Shown here piece by piece: positions 60,717 through 64,000 of a DNA stretch of 64,000 bases. Origin of the DNA: JAXGXT01 sp040772665 (GTDB lineage: Bacteria > Bacillota > Clostridia > Lachnospirales > Anaerotignaceae); NCBI GenBank assembly GCA_040772665.1, contig JAXGXT010000002.1:62001-126000 (forward strand). Reading direction: 5' to 3'. Every line of letters begins with the position of its first letter. Positions within the stretch are counted from its first letter, which is position 1. Position numbers and translations under genes: made by a program. Below the pieces are notes generated by a model. It was given only the letters and a program-made list of their open reading frames with translations. It was not told the origin of the DNA and searched no databases.

Positions 60717-61265
60717 ATGGAAAATATCGACGAAAACTTAAACCCCCAAAATGATGAAATCTTGCAGGAGGTTTCCGTTGAAGAGACTGAAAAGGCTTCG
60801 GGTGAGGTAATTGAAGATGGAAAAGATTTTGAAAAGGAGCTTACTCAAGCAGTTGATAAATATCAGCGAATTGCGGCAGAATATTATAACTATAGGGAAA
60901 GAACAACAAAAGAAAAGGCAGCAATGTATGGAAACGGCATTGCAGATACTGTTGAAAAGCTTCTGCCTGTTGTTGACAACCTTGAAAGAGCTGTTGCGGC
61001 AGCTAAAAAATCTGAAGAAAATGAAAATGACAGTTTTATAAAGGGCGTTGAAATGGTTCTTAAACAGTTCATGGAAATTTTAAACTCCATGGGCGTTGAG
61101 GAAATACCTGCTGTGGGCGAAAGGTTTGACCCAAACCTTCATTCTGCGGTTAGTCATATTCAAGACGAAAATTTTGGCGAAAACACAATTTCTCTTGAAA
61201 TGATAAAAGGTTATAAATATAAAGAAAAAGTAATAAGACATAGTATGGTTCAGGTAGCAAACTAA
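60717..61265 (+). CDS. grpE: Nucleotide exchange factor GrpE
   Basis: It releases ADP from DnaK. It has 182 residues: an acidic N-terminus, a long coiled-coil (DKYQRIAAEYYNYRERTTKEK), then VLKQFMEILNSMGVEEIPAVGERFDPNLHSAVSH and the C-terminal beta domain GYKYKEKVIRHSMVQVAN. It follows hrcA after 17 nt with GAGG upstream. Confidence 0.96.
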   Translation: MENIDENLNPQNDEILQEVSVEETEKASGEVIEDGKDFEKELTQAVDKYQRIAAEYYNYRERTTKEKAAMYGNGIADTVEKLLPVVDNLERAVAAAKKSEENENDSFIKGVEMVLKQFMEILNSMGVEEIPAVGERFDPNLHSAVSHIQDENFGENTISLEMIKGYKYKEKVIRHSMVQVAN

Positions 61266-61332
61266 ATTTTATTATAGTTTAAAATTAAAGAGCATTTTAA
61301 AAATTGAATTAAATAATGGAGGAATAAAAATT

Positions 61333-63162
61333 ATGGGAAAAATTATAGGTATTGACCTTGGAACAACAAATTCATGCGTATCGGTTATGGAGGGTGGAGC
61401 ACCTGTTGTTATTGTTAATTCAGACGGAGGAAGAACAACACCTTCTGTTGTTGGATTTGCGAAAAACGGTGAAAGACTTGTGGGCGAAACAGCAAAACGT
61501 CAGGCAATTACAAACCCTGACAACACAATAAGCTCAATCAAAAGAGAAATGGGTTCAAATTATAAAGTTAATGTAGAAGGAAAAAGCTATTCTCCTCAAG
61601 AAATTTCCGCCATGGTTTTACAAAAATTAAAGGCAGACGCAGAAAGCTATCTTGGAGAAAGCGTTACAGAAGCTGTTATTACAGTTCCTGCATATTTTTC
61701 CGATGCACAAAGACAGGCAACAAAAGATGCAGGTAAAATTGCAGGTCTTGATGTAAAACGTATTATAAACGAGCCTACATCAGCGGCTTTGGCTTACGGG
61801 CTTGATAATGAACAAGAGCAGAAAATTCTTGTTTATGACCTTGGCGGCGGAACATTTGACGTTTCTGTTATTGAAATTGGCGACGGAGTTATTGAAGTTC
61901 TTGCAACAAGCGGAAACAACCGACTTGGCGGAGATGATTTTGATCAAAGGGTAATCAACTTCCTTGTTGCTGAATTTAAAAAAGCAGAAAATATGGATTT
62001 AAGCTTAGATAAAATGGCTATGCAAAGACTTAAAGAAGCCGCTGAAAAAGCGAAAAAAGAGCTTTCAACAGTTTCTTCAACAAACATCAACCTTCCTTTT
62101 ATCACAATGAATCAAGACGGACCGAAACACCTTGATGTGACACTTACAAGAGCTAAGTTTGATGAGCTTACAGCAGACCTTGTTGATGCAACATTAGACC
62201 CTGTGAGAACATCTCTTAAAGATGCAGGCTTATCACCAAATGAAATTGACAAAGTTCTTCTTGTTGGAGGTTCAACACGTATTGTTGCTGTTCAGGATGC
62301 TGTTAAAAAAATTACAGGGAAAGATCCTTTTAAAGGCATTAACCCGGACGAATGCGTTGCTGTTGGTGCTGCAATTCAAGGTGGTAAAATGAGCGGTGAG
62401 GCTGGCGCAGGCGATATTATGCTTGTTGATGTTACACCACTTTCATTAAGCATTGAAACATTAGGCGGTGTTGCAACAAAGATTGTTGAAAAAAATACAG
62501 CTATACCTACAAACAAAAAACAAGTATTCTCTACAGCGGAGGACAATCAAACAGCTGTTGATATCAGGGTTGTTCAAGGTGAAAGACCTCTTGCTCGTGA
62601 TAATAAAGAGCTTGGAATGTTCAGACTTGACGGAATTGCACCTGCAAGACGTGGAGTTCCTCAAATTGAAGTTACATTTGATATTGATGCAAACGGAATT
62701 GTTCATGTTTCCGCAAAGGATACGGGAACAGGTAAAGAACAAAAAATTACAATTACAGCAAGCACAAAATTAAGTGATGATGAAATTGAAAAGGCTGTAA
62801 GAGAGGCAGAGCAGTTTGCAGAGGCGGACAAAAAGCGTAAAGAAGCAATTGATGCTAAAAATGAGGCAGATTCACTTATTTTCCAAACAGAAAAAACTCT
62901 TAAGGATTTGGAAGGAAAAATTGAAGAAAGTGAAAAAGCAACAGTTGAAGCAGAGCTTAACAAGCTTAAAGGCCTTGCAGAAGGCATGAGTGCCGAAACA
63001 ATGACAGATGATGATGTAAACAGCCTTAAAGAAGGAATTGAAAGTTTAACACAGGAGTTCTACAAGATTTCTGAAAAACTGTATCAGCAAAATCAAGAAA
63101 CACAAGGGGAAACCCCACAGGAAAACCCTGATGTTGTGGACGGAGATTTTAAAGAAATGTAA
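61333..63162 (+). CDS. dnaK: Molecular chaperone DnaK (Hsp70)
   Basis: It has 609 residues. The ATPase domain begins IGIDLGTTNSCVSVMEGG and carries the phosphate loop YDLGGGTFDVSVIEIGDGV and LVGGSTRIVAVQ; the linker and substrate-binding domain begin near DVTPLSLSIETLGG. The lid ends ENPDVVDGDFKEM, like the usual DDVVDADFEE tail. It lacks the roughly 24-residue ATPase insertion of Gram-negative DnaK, the Firmicute form. GGAGG lies upstream. A GC-rich hairpin stands between it and dnaJ. Confidence 0.98.
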   Translation: MGKIIGIDLGTTNSCVSVMEGGAPVVIVNSDGGRTTPSVVGFAKNGERLVGETAKRQAITNPDNTISSIKREMGSNYKVNVEGKSYSPQEISAMVLQKLKADAESYLGESVTEAVITVPAYFSDAQRQATKDAGKIAGLDVKRIINEPTSAALAYGLDNEQEQKILVYDLGGGTFDVSVIEIGDGVIEVLATSGNNRLGGDDFDQRVINFLVAEFKKAENMDLSLDKMAMQRLKEAAEKAKKELSTVSSTNINLPFITMNQDGPKHLDVTLTRAKFDELTADLVDATLDPVRTSLKDAGLSPNEIDKVLLVGGSTRIVAVQDAVKKITGKDPFKGINPDECVAVGAAIQGGKMSGEAGAGDIMLVDVTPLSLSIETLGGVATKIVEKNTAIPTNKKQVFSTAEDNQTAVDIRVVQGERPLARDNKELGMFRLDGIAPARRGVPQIEVTFDIDANGIVHVSAKDTGTGKEQKITITASTKLSDDEIEKAVREAEQFAEADKKRKEAIDAKNEADSLIFQTEKTLKDLEGKIEESEKATVEAELNKLKGLAEGMSAETMTDDDVNSLKEGIESLTQEFYKISEKLYQQNQETQGETPQENPDVVDGDFKEM

Positions 63163-63168
63163 TCTTGT

Positions 63169-63198
63169 AAGGTCGCAGAGGCGTTGCCCTGCGGCCTT
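63169..63198 (+). terminator. Hairpin between dnaK and dnaJ
   Basis: The stem AAGGTCGCAG/CTGCGGCCTT has one mismatch and is followed by only a weak T-rich stretch. It may be an attenuator, a processing site or mRNA stabiliser rather than a full terminator, since dnaJ starts 42 nt later with a ribosome-binding site and no visible promoter. Confidence 0.55.
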
Positions 63199-63240
63199 AT
63201 TGTCAGTTTTAAATTAAAATATTAGGCGGTGAAATAAGGT

Positions 63241-64000
63241 TTGGCGGATAAAAGGGATTATTATGATGTGCTGGGCATAAATCAGGGTGCGTCTGAAAGT
63301 GAAATAAAAAAAGCTTATAGAAAAATGGCTAAAAAATACCATCCTGATAATAATTCAGGAAACAAAGAAGCCGAAGAAAAAATGAAGGAAGTAAACCAGG
63401 CATATGAGGTTTTAAGTGACGAAACTAAACGTGCTCAGTATGATCAGTTTGGACATGCAGCCTTTGAACAAGGAGGAGCTGGCGGCGGCTTCTATGGCGG
63501 CGGCATGGATTTCGATATGGGCGATATTTTCAGCATGTTTGGTTTTGGCGGCGGCACGTCAAGGCGTAACGGCCCTCAAAGAGGAAATGACATAGGGGTT
63601 AACATACAAATTTCATTTGAAGAGGCTGTTTTTGGCACAACAAAGGAAATTTCCATAAGCGTAACCGATAAATGCGACACCTGTAACGGAACAGGGGCAA
63701 AGGCGGGCACTCATGCTCAAACATGTGCAAGGTGTAACGGAACAGGTCAGGAGAGAGTTATTCAGCAGTCTATATTCGGCTCTATGACAAGTGTCAGAAC
63801 ATGTTCTGTATGCGGCGGAAGCGGAAAAACAATTAAAGACCCCTGCAACACCTGTAAAGGAAAAGGCAGGGTTAAAAAAGCTAAAAAGTTTGAAGTTAAT
63901 ATACCTAAAGGCATAGACCACGGGCAAACCATAAGACTTTCAGGTAAAGGCGAGGCAGGAATAAACGGCGGCGGTTATGGTGACCTTATGGTTACTGTAT
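63241..64000 (+). CDS. dnaJ: Chaperone DnaJ (3'-truncated by window)
   Basis: This is the J-domain co-chaperone of DnaK. It starts at TTG 63241 (MADKRDYYDVLGINQGASESEIKKAYRKMAKKYHPDNN, with the HPD motif), after AGGCGGTG. The J domain is followed by a Gly/Phe-rich linker (GGAGGGFYGGGMDFDMGDIFSMFGFGGG) and four CxxCxGxG zinc-finger repeats (CDTCNGTG, CARCNGTG, CSVCGGSG, CNTCKGKG). About 253 residues are visible, and the C-terminal substrate-binding domain runs past the window end. Confidence 0.97.
   Translation, partial: MADKRDYYDVLGINQGASESEIKKAYRKMAKKYHPDNNSGNKEAEEKMKEVNQAYEVLSDETKRAQYDQFGHAAFEQGGAGGGFYGGGMDFDMGDIFSMFGFGGGTSRRNGPQRGNDIGVNIQISFEEAVFGTTKEISISVTDKCDTCNGTGAKAGTHAQTCARCNGTGQERVIQQSIFGSMTSVRTCSVCGGSGKTIKDPCNTCKGKGRVKKAKKFEVNIPKGIDHGQTIRLSGKGEAGINGGGYGDLMVTV

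Overview
The window is AT-rich DNA from a spore-forming, low-GC Gram-positive anaerobe of the class Clostridia. The evidence is an alpha/beta-type small acid-soluble spore protein, SpoIIP, the YtfI/YtfJ pair, a GerS-like lipoprotein beside alanine racemase, rubrerythrin, a membrane pyrophosphatase of the potassium-dependent type, a T-box in front of valS and CIRCE-controlled hrcA-grpE-dnaK-dnaJ. Genus cannot be fixed from the sequence alone. Most of the window is ordinary chromosomal backbone, with one insertion sequence and a family of short palindromic repeats as the accessory part.

Layout. 1-2432: zinc ABC transporter znuA (5' end cut off) - znuC - znuB. 2433-3049: composite palindromic repeats that end in a promoter-like TATGGTATAAT. 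3050-9450: peptidoglycan and division operon murE-murF-mraY-murD-ftsW, which stops without murG. 9461-12543: sigma-A promoter, T-box leader and valS. 12653-15145: a complete IS66-family element with a perfect 8-bp target duplication, inserted in the last codons of a glyoxalase gene. 15510-19365: a His/Cys-tailed unknown protein, rubrerythrin, sfsA and asparaginase. 19429-25514: a DacF-type carboxypeptidase, then pheA-gdpP-rplI-dnaB. 25579-29460: HpcH/HpaI aldolase, GntR regulator, hppA. 29560-35771: DUF2461, a lipoprotein, an ABC-F ATPase, threonine aldolase, nitroreductase and an unknown membrane-anchored protein. 35855-40430: acpS-nnr-alr, a GerS/LolA-like lipoprotein and a MazF/EndoA toxin without a visible antitoxin. 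40483-44033: two divergent HTH proteins, the spore protein, nth and a B12-binding radical SAM protein. 44300-45170: a split TauE/SafE pair and a small ORF. 45248-45714: a tandem array of three units of about 155 bp, each built from five hairpins. 45775-49369: unknown protein - Lit-like DUF1461 - DUF2953 - ytfJ - CARF/DUF1887 nuclease. 49575-55389 (minus strand): ychF, a small ORF, an orphan dctP, and deoB-pdp. 55576-64000: spoIIP, lepA, hemW, hrcA-grpE-dnaK-dnaJ (3' end cut off).

The parts most worth following up are: (i) a stand-alone CARF-PD-(D/E)xK protein of the Card1/Can2 type with no CRISPR or cas gene in the window; (ii) the hairpin repeat family, whose copies each end in an extended -10 promoter pointing into an operon (murE operon, radical SAM-nth, and the ytfIJ-CARF cluster); (iii) the IS66 insertion that removes the fourth metal ligand of a glyoxalase; (iv) a pdp gene whose ribosome-binding site appears to serve an ATA start codon.
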